Counted from the first letter of the stretch, positions 24,988 through 34,348 are shown. The stretch: DNA of 64,000 bases from Noviluteimonas gilva (GCF_009740395.1 NZ_WOXT01000003.1:229860-293859); one strand, 5' to 3'. Translations and numbers: made by a program. The notes: generated by a model from the letters alone, not told the origin.

Positions 24988-27060
24988 TCAGAGCCGCAGT
25001 TCGACGCCCGCGTACAACCCCCGCCCATCGCCCGGCAACACGTGGCGACCATCGATGCCACCCGCATTCGCGACCACGTTCGTGCTCGCGATCCAGCGCT
25101 TGTCGAACACGTTGCGCAGGTCCGCGAACCAGGTCCATCGCGCACCGAGTTCGCCGCCGACGCGCAGGTTCCAGACTGTCGCGCCTTTCGCGCGCAGCGT
25201 GTTGGCGTGGTCGATCCAGGTCGCATCGTTCCATTCCAACCCTGGCACGACGTGGAAGCGCGCGACCGGCGACCACCGCACTTCCGCACGCAATTGCTGG
25301 TGCGGCACGCCGGCGAGTGCGTTGTCGCCGTAGACGGCATCGCCGTCGAAACGGAAGTCGTTGAACAGGTATTGCAGGCTCGTGCGCCATTGCGACGTCC
25401 AGTCCCACGCACCGCCCAGTTCGATGCCCTGGTGCACGGTGCGATCGGCATTGGTCGTGCCCAGCGGATTGCCGTTGGCATCGTTGAGTGCGAGCAGTTC
25501 GTCGTCGACGCGTGCGTGGTACAGCGCGACGTCCAACCAACCCTGCGCATGCTGCAGGCGCGTGCCGACTTCGACGGTCGTCGCTTCCTGCATGTCGACC
25601 TGCGTGACACCCGGCCCGCCGGTGAGTTCGCCGAAACTCGGCGGCTCCAGGCTGCGGCTGACGTTCGCGAACACCTGCGCATGCTCGCCCAGGGCCGCGC
25701 GCACGCCGAGCTTCGGGCTGACGCCGGAGTAGGTCTTTTCGAAACTCTCATCGCGCCCGTTGGTGATCAACTTGTCGTCCGAGCGACGCACCGCATGCAG
25801 GCCTTGTGCACCAAGCGATACGGTCCACCGCGCATCCAACGCGACCTGTTGCTCCAGGTAGGCCACGCTCTCGCGCGCATGCTGGTCGAACACGTTGGTC
25901 GGCGCGCCGGGATTTCCGAAGACGTTGACGAAACGTTCGTCGTGCAGCGAACCGTTGGTCGTGCGAACGCCGGCGATCAGCGTCGCCGCGTGCCCGCCCC
26001 ACTCCGACGCATGCCGCCAGCGCAGGTCGACGCCCACGTCGCGCGACTCCTGTTCGAGCACCTGGAAGATCGGATGATGCAGGCGCTTGTCGGCGATGGA
26101 GAGCGACAAGGCGACCTGATCGTCCGCATTCGGCGCCCACGCCAGGCGACCGGCGAGGCGTTCGAGCACGAAGTCGCGCCGCTGGTCCATTGCGATGTTG
26201 GCGGGCGCGGCACGGGTGGGATCGCGTTCGAATTCGGCGAACGTCAGATTCCCCGGCAACGCCGAGCGCGTATCGACCTTCGTGAAATACAGCCGTCCGT
26301 CGAGCGTGTCGTTGAAACGGAAGCCTGCGTTGCCGAAGAAGCGGTACGTCTCCTGCACCGCGTGTTCGCGATAACCGTCCTGCGAGGTGCCGGTCAGCGT
26401 TGCATAACCATCGGCCCGTCCGGAAACGCCTGCCGCGGCCAACTGCGCGCGACGGAAGTCGAACGCGCCGCCTTCCGCACGTGCGGTGAACATCGGCGCG
26501 TCGTAGCCGGTCGGCGAAACGAAATCGATCGCGCCGCCCAGCGTCGCCGCGCCGTACTCGAGCGCGTTCGCCCCGCGATACACGGTGATGTAGCGCGCGG
26601 CGAGCGGTTCGATCGCCTGCATGTCGAAGCTGCCGTCGGCGAGATTGATCGGCGTACCGTCCTGCAGCACGACCAGGCCGCGGCCGTGGAAGGTGCGCTG
26701 CAGGCCGGAGCCACGGATCGAGACACGTGCTTCGTCCGCACCGAAGCGCGGTTGCACGAACACGCCGGGCGCGAAGCCGAGCGCGTCGACCAGCGTGCCG
26801 GCACGACGGTCGCGATACGACTCGCCATCGACCACCGCGGTGCCGCCGGTGCGTTCGTTGGCCTTGCGGCGTGCGTTGGACAGATCGTCGACGGTGCGGA
26901 TCGGGCGCGTGCCGAGCACGGTGACGGTGTCGAGTTGTTCGGGCTTGGTTTGCGGCACGAGCGGTTCGCCCGCGTGCGCCGGTGCGCACGCGAGCAGGAA
27001 GGTGGACGCGAGCGCGGCGCAGCAAGGCGCCGCGCGTCGCGCGGGGTACGAAGGTGACAT
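24988..27060 (-). CDS. TonB-dependent outer membrane receptor
   Basis: 690 residues. Signal peptide of about 28 residues ending APAHA, a TonB-box-like DTVTVLG near residue 43, plug domain to about 200 (AGTLVDALGFAPGVFVQPRFG, RVSIRGSGLQRTFHGRGLVVLQDG, ITVYRGANALEYGAATLGGAI), then a 22-strand barrel ending in YAGVELRL with a C-terminal hydrophobic residue. Substrate unknown. The next upstream gene encodes a DUF2946 protein with metal-type Cys/His residues, a pairing that suggests a metal chelate such as copper (inference). A histidine-rich loop in the partner supports this weakly. Confidence 0.9.
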   Translation of the reverse strand: MSPSYPARRAAPCCAALASTFLLACAPAHAGEPLVPQTKPEQLDTVTVLGTRPIRTVDDLSNARRKANERTGGTAVVDGESYRDRRAGTLVDALGFAPGVFVQPRFGADEARVSIRGSGLQRTFHGRGLVVLQDGTPINLADGSFDMQAIEPLAARYITVYRGANALEYGAATLGGAIDFVSPTGYDAPMFTARAEGGAFDFRRAQLAAAGVSGRADGYATLTGTSQDGYREHAVQETYRFFGNAGFRFNDTLDGRLYFTKVDTRSALPGNLTFAEFERDPTRAAPANIAMDQRRDFVLERLAGRLAWAPNADDQVALSLSIADKRLHHPIFQVLEQESRDVGVDLRWRHASEWGGHAATLIAGVRTTNGSLHDERFVNVFGNPGAPTNVFDQHARESVAYLEQQVALDARWTVSLGAQGLHAVRRSDDKLITNGRDESFEKTYSGVSPKLGVRAALGEHAQVFANVSRSLEPPSFGELTGGPGVTQVDMQEATTVEVGTRLQHAQGWLDVALYHARVDDELLALNDANGNPLGTTNADRTVHQGIELGGAWDWTSQWRTSLQYLFNDFRFDGDAVYGDNALAGVPHQQLRAEVRWSPVARFHVVPGLEWNDATWIDHANTLRAKGATVWNLRVGGELGARWTWFADLRNVFDKRWIASTNVVANAGGIDGRHVLPGDGRGLYAGVELRL

Positions 27061-27133
27061 CGGGGTGCTCTCCTGACGAGCATGAACGGCGCATCCCGCC
27101 AATGGCGGACGCGCGATCGGGGGTGTCGTTACG

Positions 27134-27568
27134 TCAGGAAGTCGCGGGCGGCCCGCGGGAACCCAGGCCGTTGGGATGGCGGAACCGCGGCGGCGCCGTC
27201 GCATCGACGGTCGCGGGCGCCACCGGCGCGAGCGTGGCGATGCCCACCAGCGCAGGCGCCTTCGCCACCACCATCGATTGCAGCAGCGGGCAGTAGTCGC
27301 AATCGCCATTGCCGTGGTGCGGCGCACCCGGGATCGCCGGAGCACCGTGATCATGGTGGCCTTGGTGGTGCCCCTGCGCGGTCGGCGTCGTTTCGTAGAC
27401 GAGCCCCGCGGCCGTGCACATCGCTCCCAAGGCGTCGCGCAGTGCCTCGCCCTGCCCCGCCTGCGCCATGCGTCCGATGGACGGCACGAGCAACAACGCG
27501 AACGTCGCCGCCAGCGCGAGGCGGTGCATCAGGCGTTGGAAGGGAGGTGCACGCATTCGGGCGCGCAT
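27134..27568 (-). CDS. DUF2946-like exported His/Cys-rich protein
   Basis: 144 residues from ATG 27568, which has GAGGG eight bases upstream; later ATGs at 27556 and 27529 are possible. A hydrophobic segment LALAATFALLLVPSI acts as signal or anchor. The middle holds QGHHQGHHDHG and the motif GDCDYCPLL, a CxxC after a His-rich run as in the DUF2946 family. Function is unknown; members often sit beside TonB copper receptors, as here. Its ribosome site overlaps the stop of the upstream diguanylate cyclase (CCCTGAGGG), so the three genes may be one transcript. Confidence 0.75.
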   Translation of the reverse strand: MRARMRAPPFQRLMHRLALAATFALLLVPSIGRMAQAGQGEALRDALGAMCTAAGLVYETTPTAQGHHQGHHDHGAPAIPGAPHHGNGDCDYCPLLQSMVVAKAPALVGIATLAPVAPATVDATAPPRFRHPNGLGSRGPPATS

Positions 27569-27579
27569 TCTACCGGCCC

Positions 27580-28617
27580 TCAGGGATGCGCGGGAGATCG
27601 CGGGCGGCGGATGCGCTGGCGATTGCTGCGCAGCGCGGCCACGCTCTTGGGCACGGGCTCTTGCTGCCCGCGATTGCGTTCGCGCGAGAAGGCCACGACG
27701 CGATCGCGTCCGCGCGACTTGGCCAGATAGCACATCTCGTCGGCGCGATAGAGCAATTCGTACGCGCTCAACTTCCCGTCGGCGAATTCGAGTTGCCCGA
27801 TGCTCGCGCCGATGCGGAACACTTCGCCCTGCCATTCGAACGGATACGCGGCGATCGCGCGCCGCACTTTTTCGGCGACATAGCTGGCCTGTTCGACCGC
27901 TGCATCTTCCAGCAGGATCGCGAACTCGTCGCCGCCCAGGCGCGCGAGCGCATCGCCTTCGCGCAACTGGCTGCGCAGCAGCTTGGCGAGCTGGCGCAGC
28001 AATTCATCGCCCGCGGCGTGGCCGGCGGTGTCGTTCACGGGCTTGAAGTGATCCAGGTCGAAGTACAACAGCGCGTGGCGCGAGTTGTGATCCTTCGCGC
28101 TCTGCACGGCGCGACGCAGGCGCGATTCGAATGCGCGGCGGTTCGGCAGGCCGGTCAGCGGATCGTGGTGGGCCTGGTGCTGGAGTTCGTCGGTGAGGCG
28201 CTTGGCCGCGGTGACGTTGCGGAAAGTCACCACCGATCCGAGCACGCGGCGTTGTTCGTCGACGATGGGCGAGACGTTGCCGTCGACGAGCACCACGTGT
28301 CCGTCGCGCCGGCGCAGCATCGTGAAGTGCCAATCCGATTCCGGCGACAGTGGATCCATGCCGTTGCCGTGCTCATCCACGAATCGCACCACATCGCCCA
28401 GCGGCCGATCGAGCGATTCGGGTTCGGTCCAGCCGGTGAGATGCGCGGCGACGGGATTCAGCAATGTGATCTTCCCTTCCAGGTCGATGATCACCACCGC
28501 GTCGGAAATCGCGCGCAACGCCGCGACCGCGAACCGGCGTTGCTGGCGGCACGTCTTCAGTTCGCGCTCCAAGCGCGCGTCGGCCGCATCCTGCGGCGGG
28601 TGCTGCGGTTCGTCCAC
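27580..28617 (-). CDS. PAS-GGDEF diguanylate cyclase
   Basis: 345 residues starting at GTG 28617. PAS domain about 30-140 (ISDAVVIIDLEGKITLLNPVA, LTGWTEPESLDRPL, GSVVTFRNVTAAKRL), then a GGDEF domain with HHDPLTGLPNRRAFE, LLYFDLDHFKPVNDTAGH, and an intact ALARLGGDEFAILL active site. The product-inhibition site RxxD is present five residues before GGDEF (REGD). It should make cyclic di-GMP from two GTP. No membrane segment. It heads the run into the DUF2946 and TonB receptor genes. Confidence 0.93.
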   Translation of the reverse strand: MDEPQHPPQDAADARLERELKTCRQQRRFAVAALRAISDAVVIIDLEGKITLLNPVAAHLTGWTEPESLDRPLGDVVRFVDEHGNGMDPLSPESDWHFTMLRRRDGHVVLVDGNVSPIVDEQRRVLGSVVTFRNVTAAKRLTDELQHQAHHDPLTGLPNRRAFESRLRRAVQSAKDHNSRHALLYFDLDHFKPVNDTAGHAAGDELLRQLAKLLRSQLREGDALARLGGDEFAILLEDAAVEQASYVAEKVRRAIAAYPFEWQGEVFRIGASIGQLEFADGKLSAYELLYRADEMCYLAKSRGRDRVVAFSRERNRGQQEPVPKSVAALRSNRQRIRRPRSPAHP

Positions 28618-28672
28618 GTTCGGGGGAAGGGGCTGTGGGCGGTATCGCAGCGTAAGTGGCTTACTGCAAAGG

Positions 28673-28717
28673 TCAGGTGACGTTCATTCCCGTGAGGCCG
28701 GCCTTCGGTTCACCTGA
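28673..28717. repeat. Nested inverted repeat in divergent promoter region
   Basis: TCAGGTGA (28673-28680) and TCACCTGA (28710-28717) are inverted copies 29 bases apart; the palindrome AGGCCGGCCT lies between them at 28694-28703. The 202-base gap separates the divergent diguanylate cyclase and M13 peptidase genes. Could be a regulator site or cruciform; no binding family recognised. Confidence 0.4.
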
Positions 28718-28819
28718 TCCGTATTCAGGCTTTTGCTTGCCCCATGACCTTCGGTCCATGCGCGCGTGCGGCCTTCCGGGGCCATGATGACGCCCCTTCG
28801 ACCCGGAGAGCCCCGCCCC

Positions 28820-30910
28820 ATGCAGCACCGCATCGGCTGGATCCTGACCACCGCCCTGATCGTCGGCTGCAACGCGCAGTCGCCGGCCGACAAGGCGGCC
28901 ACGCCCCCTGCATCCGCGAGCACCACCGCAGCCAACGCGGCGCCCACGATCGGCATCGACCTCGCCGGCATCGACAAGTCGGTGAAGCCGGGCGACGACT
29001 TCGAGGAATACGCCAACGGGGCATGGCGCAAGAAGACGCAGATCCCCGCCGACCGCGCGAGCATCGGCACCGGCTTCTACGTGTACGAGCTCTCCGAAAA
29101 GCGCACGCGCGATTTGATCCAGACCGCCGGCAAGGGCAACCCCGCCGCGGGCACGGACGAACGCAAGATCGCCGACTACTACGCCGCGTACATGGACGAA
29201 GCCGCGATCGAGAAGCGCGGCTTGCAGGCCATCGAAGGCGACCTGAAGGCCATCGACGCCATCGCCGACAAGACGGCGCTCTCGCGCGCGCTCGGCAGCC
29301 AGGTACGCGCCGACACCGATCCACTCAACTCGACCAACTTCGACACCGAACATCTGTTCGGCGTGTTCGTTTCCCAGCCGCTCGACAAGGCCGGCACGCA
29401 GGTGCCCTACCTGATGCAGGGTGGCCTGGGCATGCCGAACCGCGAGTTCTATCTGTCGAAGGACCTCCAGCCCAAGCGCGACGCCTATCTGGCGTACATC
29501 GAAAAGATCCTCACCGCGTCGGGCACGCCGGATGCGAAGGCCAAGGCGAAGGCCATCTTCGATCTGGAAACCAAGATCGCCAACGCGCACGCCGACGTCG
29601 TGGAAAGCGGCGACGTGCACAAGTCCAACAATCCCTGGCCGATGGCCGACTACGCCAAGCGCGCGCCGGGCATCGACTGGACGGCGTTCTTCGACGGCGC
29701 CGGTCTGACGGGCCAGCCGATCGTGCTCGCCTGGCAGCCCGGTGCGATCACCAAACTTTCGGCGTTGGTCGCCAGCGAACCGCTGCAGACCTGGAAGGAT
29801 TACCTGCGCTTCCACAGCATCAACCACGGCGCCGGCCTGCTGCCGAAGGCCTACGCGGACGCCGCGTTCGACTTCTACGGTCGCGAACTGTCGGGCACGA
29901 CGCAGCAGACCGATCGCTGGAAGCGCGGCATCGGTTCGACGAGCAACGCGCTCGGCGACGCCGTCGGCGAGATCTACGTCAAGCAGTACTTCCCCGCTTC
30001 GTCCAAGGCGCAGGTCGAGGACATGGTGAAGAACATCGTCGCCGCCTTCGACGATCGCCTGACCAAGCTGGAATGGATGGCGCCCGCGACGAAGGAAAAG
30101 GCGCGCACCAAGGTCAAGGAAATGCAGGTGGCCGTCGGCTATCCGGAAACCTGGCGCGACTTCAGCTCGCTGGAGATCAAGCCGGATGACGCGCTGGGCA
30201 ATTACCTGCGCGCGGAGAAGTTCGAATACCAGCACCAGCTCGCCAAGCTCGGCAAGCCGCTGGATCGCCGCGAATGGTGGATGACGCCGCAGACGGTCAA
30301 CGCGGTGAACCTGCCGCTGCAGAACGCGCTGAACTTCCCGGCCGCCATCCTCGAAGCGCCGTTCTTCGACCCGAAGGCCGACCCGGCGGCCAACTACGGT
30401 GCGATCGGCGCGGTGATCGGCCACGAGATCAGCCACAGCTTCGACAACATGGGCGCGGAGTTCGACGCCGACGGCACGCTGCGCAATTGGTGGACCAAGG
30501 AAGACATGGACCACTTCAAGAAGGCCGCCACCGCCCTCGCCGCGCAGTACGACGCGTACGAACCGCTGCCGGGCGTGCATCTCAACGGCAACCAGGTGCT
30601 CGGCGAGAACATCGCCGACGTCGCGGGCCTGAGCGCTGCGCACGCGGCGTATCGCAAGTCGCTCAACGGCAAGGAAGCGCCGGTGATCGATGGTTTGACG
30701 GGCGACCAGCGCTTCTTCATCGCCTTTGCGCAAGCGTGGCGAGCCAAGCAGCGCGATGCGGCCCTGCGCAACCAGATCATCGGCGATGGCCATTCGCCGG
30801 CGCGTTATCGCGCGCTGACGGTGCGCAACCTGGATCCGTGGTACCAGGCCTTCGACGTCAAGGACGGCAAGCTGTACCTGACGCCGGACAAGCGCGTCCA
30901 GGTTTACTGA
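28820..30910 (+). CDS. M13 family (neprilysin-like) metallopeptidase, lipoprotein
   Basis: 696 residues. N-terminus MQHRIGWILTTALIVGC carries a lipobox IVGC, so the protein is probably lipid-anchored; family members in this group are often lipoproteins. Mature start after a Ala/Thr-rich linker: GDDFEEYANGAWRKKTQIP. Zinc site GHEISHSFD with two His and the catalytic Glu, third ligand Glu in ENIADVAGLSAAH, and NAFY-equivalent AVNLPLQNALNFPAAILEAPFFD. C-terminal block SPARYRALTVRNLDPWYQAFDVK is diagnostic. It degrades peptides outside the cytoplasm. A bidirectional terminator follows. Confidence 0.95.
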   Translation: MQHRIGWILTTALIVGCNAQSPADKAATPPASASTTAANAAPTIGIDLAGIDKSVKPGDDFEEYANGAWRKKTQIPADRASIGTGFYVYELSEKRTRDLIQTAGKGNPAAGTDERKIADYYAAYMDEAAIEKRGLQAIEGDLKAIDAIADKTALSRALGSQVRADTDPLNSTNFDTEHLFGVFVSQPLDKAGTQVPYLMQGGLGMPNREFYLSKDLQPKRDAYLAYIEKILTASGTPDAKAKAKAIFDLETKIANAHADVVESGDVHKSNNPWPMADYAKRAPGIDWTAFFDGAGLTGQPIVLAWQPGAITKLSALVASEPLQTWKDYLRFHSINHGAGLLPKAYADAAFDFYGRELSGTTQQTDRWKRGIGSTSNALGDAVGEIYVKQYFPASSKAQVEDMVKNIVAAFDDRLTKLEWMAPATKEKARTKVKEMQVAVGYPETWRDFSSLEIKPDDALGNYLRAEKFEYQHQLAKLGKPLDRREWWMTPQTVNAVNLPLQNALNFPAAILEAPFFDPKADPAANYGAIGAVIGHEISHSFDNMGAEFDADGTLRNWWTKEDMDHFKKAATALAAQYDAYEPLPGVHLNGNQVLGENIADVAGLSAAHAAYRKSLNGKEAPVIDGLTGDQRFFIAFAQAWRAKQRDAALRNQIIGDGHSPARYRALTVRNLDPWYQAFDVKDGKLYLTPDKRVQVY

Positions 30911-30930
30911 TCGCGTTTCACGGACAAAAA

Positions 30931-30957
30931 AAGGGCCGCCTTCGGGCGGCCCTTTTC
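30931..30957. terminator. Bidirectional rho-independent terminator
   Basis: Stem AAGGGCCGCC (30931-30940) and GGCGGCCCTT (30945-30954) around a TTCG tetraloop. A-run before and TTTT after mean it can stop transcription of the M13 gene rightward and the OmpA-like gene leftward. Confidence 0.92.
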
Positions 30958-30973
30958 GTTGCAGCGTTGCCAA

Positions 30974-31648
30974 TCAACCCTCGACCGGGACCAGCGTGAT
31001 TTCCACGCGGCGGTTCTGCGCGCGGCCCGACTCGGTGTCGTTGCTGGCGACCGGGCGCGACTCGCCCGCACCGACGACGATCATGCGCTGCTGCATCACG
31101 CCATGCGAACCGAGGTAACCGGCGACCGAATTCGCGCGACGCTCGGAGAGCGCCTGGTTGTACTGGTCGGTGCCGACGCTGTCGGTATGGCCGGCGACTT
31201 CGACGACGGTCTTGTTGTACTGCGTCAGCGTCTGCGACACCTTGTCCAGCACGCCACCGAATTCGGGCTTCAACGTCGAGCTGTTGAAGTCGAAGGTGAT
31301 GCCGCTGGGCATGTTGAGCGTGATGTTGTCGCCCTGGCGCACGACGTCCACGCCGGTGCCGGCCATGTCGCGGCGCAGCGCGGCTTCCTGCTTGTCCTGG
31401 TAGGCGCCCACCGCACCACCGGCGAGCGCACCGACGCCCGCGCCGACCATCGCGTGCTGGCGACGTTCGACCGCATCGTCGCCGGTCAAAAGACCCGCGG
31501 CCACGCCGATCGCGGCACCGATCAATGCGCCACGCTGCGTGCGGTTCGGATCGTCGGGTGCATTCGTCTGGCCGGTATACGTGGCGCAACCGGAAGCGGT
31601 CAGCGCGAGGCCTGCGGCAACGAAACCGGCGATCATGGAAATCTTCAT
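30974..31648 (-). CDS. OmpA family lipoprotein with glycine zippers
   Basis: 224 residues. Signal MKISMIAGFVAAGLALTASGC with lipobox TASGC. Two glycine-zipper helices follow (GALIGAAIGVAAGLLTG and AMVGAGVGALAGGAVGAYQD), then an OmpA C-terminal domain: ITFDFNSSTLKPEF, VEVAGHTDSVGTDQYNQALSERRA, GAGESRPVASNDTESGRAQNRRVEI. The Asp/Arg pair that holds diaminopimelate is present, so it should tie the outer membrane to peptidoglycan (YiaD/YfiB-type). The 5' leader can form a stem next to the ribosome site. Confidence 0.93.
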   Translation of the reverse strand: MKISMIAGFVAAGLALTASGCATYTGQTNAPDDPNRTQRGALIGAAIGVAAGLLTGDDAVERRQHAMVGAGVGALAGGAVGAYQDKQEAALRRDMAGTGVDVVRQGDNITLNMPSGITFDFNSSTLKPEFGGVLDKVSQTLTQYNKTVVEVAGHTDSVGTDQYNQALSERRANSVAGYLGSHGVMQQRMIVVGAGESRPVASNDTESGRAQNRRVEITLVPVEG

Positions 31649-31661
31649 GGGGAAGCTGCTC

Positions 31662-31703
31662 CTTAGCTTGCGGGGGTCCGCTGAATACGGGCGCCAAGCT
31701 AAG
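31662..31703 (-). promoter_or_regulatory. Inverted repeat in the leader of the OmpA-like gene
   Basis: CTTAGCTTG (31662-31670) and CAAGCTAAG (31695-31703), spacer 24. In the leftward transcript the 3' arm ends in CTAAG and runs into the ribosome site AAGGAG, so the stem would partly hide it. Could tune translation of the envelope lipoprotein. Confidence 0.4.
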
Positions 31704-31755
31704 CAGAGCCGTGTGCGCAACGGGTGATCGGGCCCGTTGCGCGTTCAAGAAACAG

Positions 31756-33204
31756 TCAGGCCATCAACGCTTCGGCGGCGACCGAATCCAGCTCGCGATC
31801 CCAATCGCCCATGAGCGCCAGGTACAACAACTTGTCGAACTCCGGGCCGAATCGGCGAATCACCGCATCCGGATCGGGGATCAACTTCGCGTCCGCGATC
31901 AAGCCGAAATGCACGCGACCGTTGTAACTCAGGATCGAGATGCCGACGCCGATCGAACCGCTTTGCGGCACCCAGAACATCATCTCGCGCACCGTGCAAC
32001 CGGCGAAATACAGCGGTTGTTGCGGACCGGGCACGTTGGTCGCGACCGTCGTCGCCTTCCGGCTCAACAACTCCAGTGCGAGCGACTGCACCGCCGGCGG
32101 CGCGATGCCGAGCGCGGCGAGCAACCCGAACGCGACGATCGCCTGCCGCGAAGCCTTCAACTGGTGCATGCATTCGCCGACGTATTCCAGGCGACGCATC
32201 GGATTCGCTTCGCCCACGGGCAAATCGAGGAACACCAGGCCGAAGTGGTTGCCGAGTTTCTTCGCGTGTTCCAGCGGACGCAGGTTGACCGGCACGGTCG
32301 CGCGCAGGGTGATGCCGTCGATGTCGGCGCCGCGTTCGAGCAGGTAACTGCGCAATGCGCCAGCGGCCGCGGCCATCAGCACGTCGTTGACGGTGAAGCC
32401 GGTGGCGCGGCCCACGGCCTTGACGTCGTCGAGGTCCAGCGGCTCGGCCCAGGCGACGCGCTTGGTGGTGCCCAGGTCGCCACGCAACAACGACGGCGGA
32501 TCGTCGGGCAAGGCGAGCGCTTGCAACAGTTCACGCGCGATCTCGCTGCCTTCCTTCGCGAGCAACGCACCGAGCGAAGGATCGCGATAGATCGCCATGC
32601 CCTGCCCGAGCATCTTGCCGCCGAGTTTCATCGCGCGTTGCGCCGCGCCGACGCGACGCGCGACCGGCACGCCCTGCTCTTTCAGCCAGGCCTTGTCCAG
32701 ATCGCTGCCCTTCATTGGCGTGGGTGAGGTGTCGGTGAGCGAGAGCAGGACCTGCACGAGCGCCATGCCGTCGGCGTAACTGTGGTGGATGCGTGCAACG
32801 AGCGCGGAACCGCCATCGTAGGATTCGACGAGATGGAATTGCCACAGCGGACGGCTCGCATCGAGCGGGCTCGACGCAAGTTGGCTGACGTAACGCTCCA
32901 GTGCGCGCTTGCCGCCCTTGCCGGGCAGCGCGGACAGTTGCACGTGCCAGTCCAGGTCGAAGTGTTCGTCGTCCTGCCAGTAGGCGCCCGCGGGCGTGTC
33001 GACGGGTTTCTGGCGGAAGCGCGCGTAATCCAGGAAGCGCGTCTTGACCACCTGCTTCAGCGCCTTGAGCGACATCGGCTCGGCGAACATCAGCACGCCG
33101 GTGATCATCATCGGGTTGGTGCCGCGTTCCATGCGCAGCCACGCGGTGTCCACGCGCGACATCGGTTCGCGCGTTGCGCGCTTGCGGCGGGCCTTCGTGG
33201 CCAT
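31756..33204 (-). CDS. Wax ester synthase/diacylglycerol acyltransferase (WS/DGAT)
   Basis: 482 residues. Catalytic motif HHSYADG (HHxxxDG) in ARIHHSYADGMALVQVLL, N-terminal MSRVDTAWLRMERGTNPMMI, PLWQFHLVES, and C-terminal WS/DGAT domain TNVPGPQQPLYFAGCTVREM, LSYNGRVHFGLIAD. Makes wax esters or triacylglycerol from acyl-CoA and an alcohol. It starts 36 bases after alr and may be co-transcribed with dnaB-alr. The N-terminal ATKARRKRATRE is basic, suggestive of membrane surface contact. Confidence 0.93.
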   Translation of the reverse strand: MATKARRKRATREPMSRVDTAWLRMERGTNPMMITGVLMFAEPMSLKALKQVVKTRFLDYARFRQKPVDTPAGAYWQDDEHFDLDWHVQLSALPGKGGKRALERYVSQLASSPLDASRPLWQFHLVESYDGGSALVARIHHSYADGMALVQVLLSLTDTSPTPMKGSDLDKAWLKEQGVPVARRVGAAQRAMKLGGKMLGQGMAIYRDPSLGALLAKEGSEIARELLQALALPDDPPSLLRGDLGTTKRVAWAEPLDLDDVKAVGRATGFTVNDVLMAAAAGALRSYLLERGADIDGITLRATVPVNLRPLEHAKKLGNHFGLVFLDLPVGEANPMRRLEYVGECMHQLKASRQAIVAFGLLAALGIAPPAVQSLALELLSRKATTVATNVPGPQQPLYFAGCTVREMMFWVPQSGSIGVGISILSYNGRVHFGLIADAKLIPDPDAVIRRFGPEFDKLLYLALMGDWDRELDSVAAEALMA

Positions 33205-33240
33205 GCGGCATTCCTCTCCGGGATTGCCCCGGAGTTTGCC

Positions 33241-34332
33241 TCAGGCCTCGACGAAGCGCACGCGGCGCGTGATCGAGCAGACCAGTTCGTAGCCGATGGT
33301 GTCCGCGGCCGCGGCGATGGTTTCCACGGGCAGGCCATCGCCCCACAGCACGACCGGATCGCCCGGCTTCGCGTCGGGGTGGCCGCGCAGGTCGAGCGTC
33401 ATCAGGTCCATCGACACGCGGCCGACGATGGGCGCCGGGCGGCCGTCGAGCAGCACGTGCGTGCCCGACGGCGTGTGGCGCGGATAGCCGTCGCCGTAAC
33501 CGATGGCGGCCACGCCGATGGGCATGTCTTCGGGGCAGGTCCAGGTGGCCGAGTAGCCGATGCGTTCGCCCTTGCGCACGCGATTGACCGCGATCAGCCG
33601 CGTGCCGAGCGTCATCGCCGGGCGCAGATCGAAATCCGCGCCGGTCGTGCCGTCGACGACGGAGATGCCGTACAACGCACCGCCCGGCCGCACCCAGTCG
33701 GCGTGCGCATCGGGCCAACCGAGCACGGCTGCGGAGTTGGCGAGCGAACGTTCGCCGGCCAGGCCCGCGGTCGCGTCGTCGAACACGCGCATCTGCGCCT
33801 TCGTCTGCGCGCCGTCGCCGGTGGCATCGGGAAACTCGTCGGAACTCGCGAAGTGGTTCATCAGCACGATGCCGTCGGCGACCGCGGGCATCGCCTGCAT
33901 GCGTGCATACGCATCGCGCACGGCTTCGGGCGCGAAGCCCAGGCGATGCATGCCGCTGTCGACCTTGAGCCAGCACCGGATCGGATCGCCGTCGGGCGCC
34001 TGTTCGAGCATCGCCAGTTGCGTGGCGTGGTGCACGACGGTTTCGACGTTGAGGCGACGCAGTTGCGGAAGATCGTCGGCCGCATCGAAGCCCGACAACA
34101 ACACGATCGGTTGCGAGAGGCCCGCCGCGCGCAGCCGCTCGGCATCGCTCAGTGCCGCGACGCCGAAGGCATCCGCGCCCTGCAGGGCGCGCGCAACGCG
34201 TTCCAGGCCGTGGCCGTAACCGTCGGCCTTGACCACCGCCATGACGCGGCTGCGGGGCGCGCGGGCGCGAACCTGCGAGAGGTTGTGGCGGAGGGCGTCG
34301 GTGTGGATCGTCGCGGAGGTCGGTCGTGCCAT
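33241..34332 (-). CDS. alr: Alanine racemase
   Basis: 363 residues, the usual length. PLP lysine in MAVVKADGYGHG (about residue 35), catalytic Tyr in GERIGYSATWTC, and GRVSMDLMTLDL plus LWGDGLPVETIA in the C-terminal beta domain. Converts L- to D-alanine for peptidoglycan. Located 16 bases after the small gene at 34349, which itself follows dnaB: the standard dnaB-alr neighbourhood in gammaproteobacteria. Confidence 0.95.
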   Translation of the reverse strand: MARPTSATIHTDALRHNLSQVRARAPRSRVMAVVKADGYGHGLERVARALQGADAFGVAALSDAERLRAAGLSQPIVLLSGFDAADDLPQLRRLNVETVVHHATQLAMLEQAPDGDPIRCWLKVDSGMHRLGFAPEAVRDAYARMQAMPAVADGIVLMNHFASSDEFPDATGDGAQTKAQMRVFDDATAGLAGERSLANSAAVLGWPDAHADWVRPGGALYGISVVDGTTGADFDLRPAMTLGTRLIAVNRVRKGERIGYSATWTCPEDMPIGVAAIGYGDGYPRHTPSGTHVLLDGRPAPIVGRVSMDLMTLDLRGHPDAKPGDPVVLWGDGLPVETIAAAADTIGYELVCSITRRVRFVEA

Positions 34333-34348
34333 GCGACAAGTCTAAGGG

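Noticed and set aside
24104..25333. Rightward open frame across the phosphodiesterase and HPt-like genes
   Set aside because: It spans two leftward genes with good motifs and has no domain of its own.
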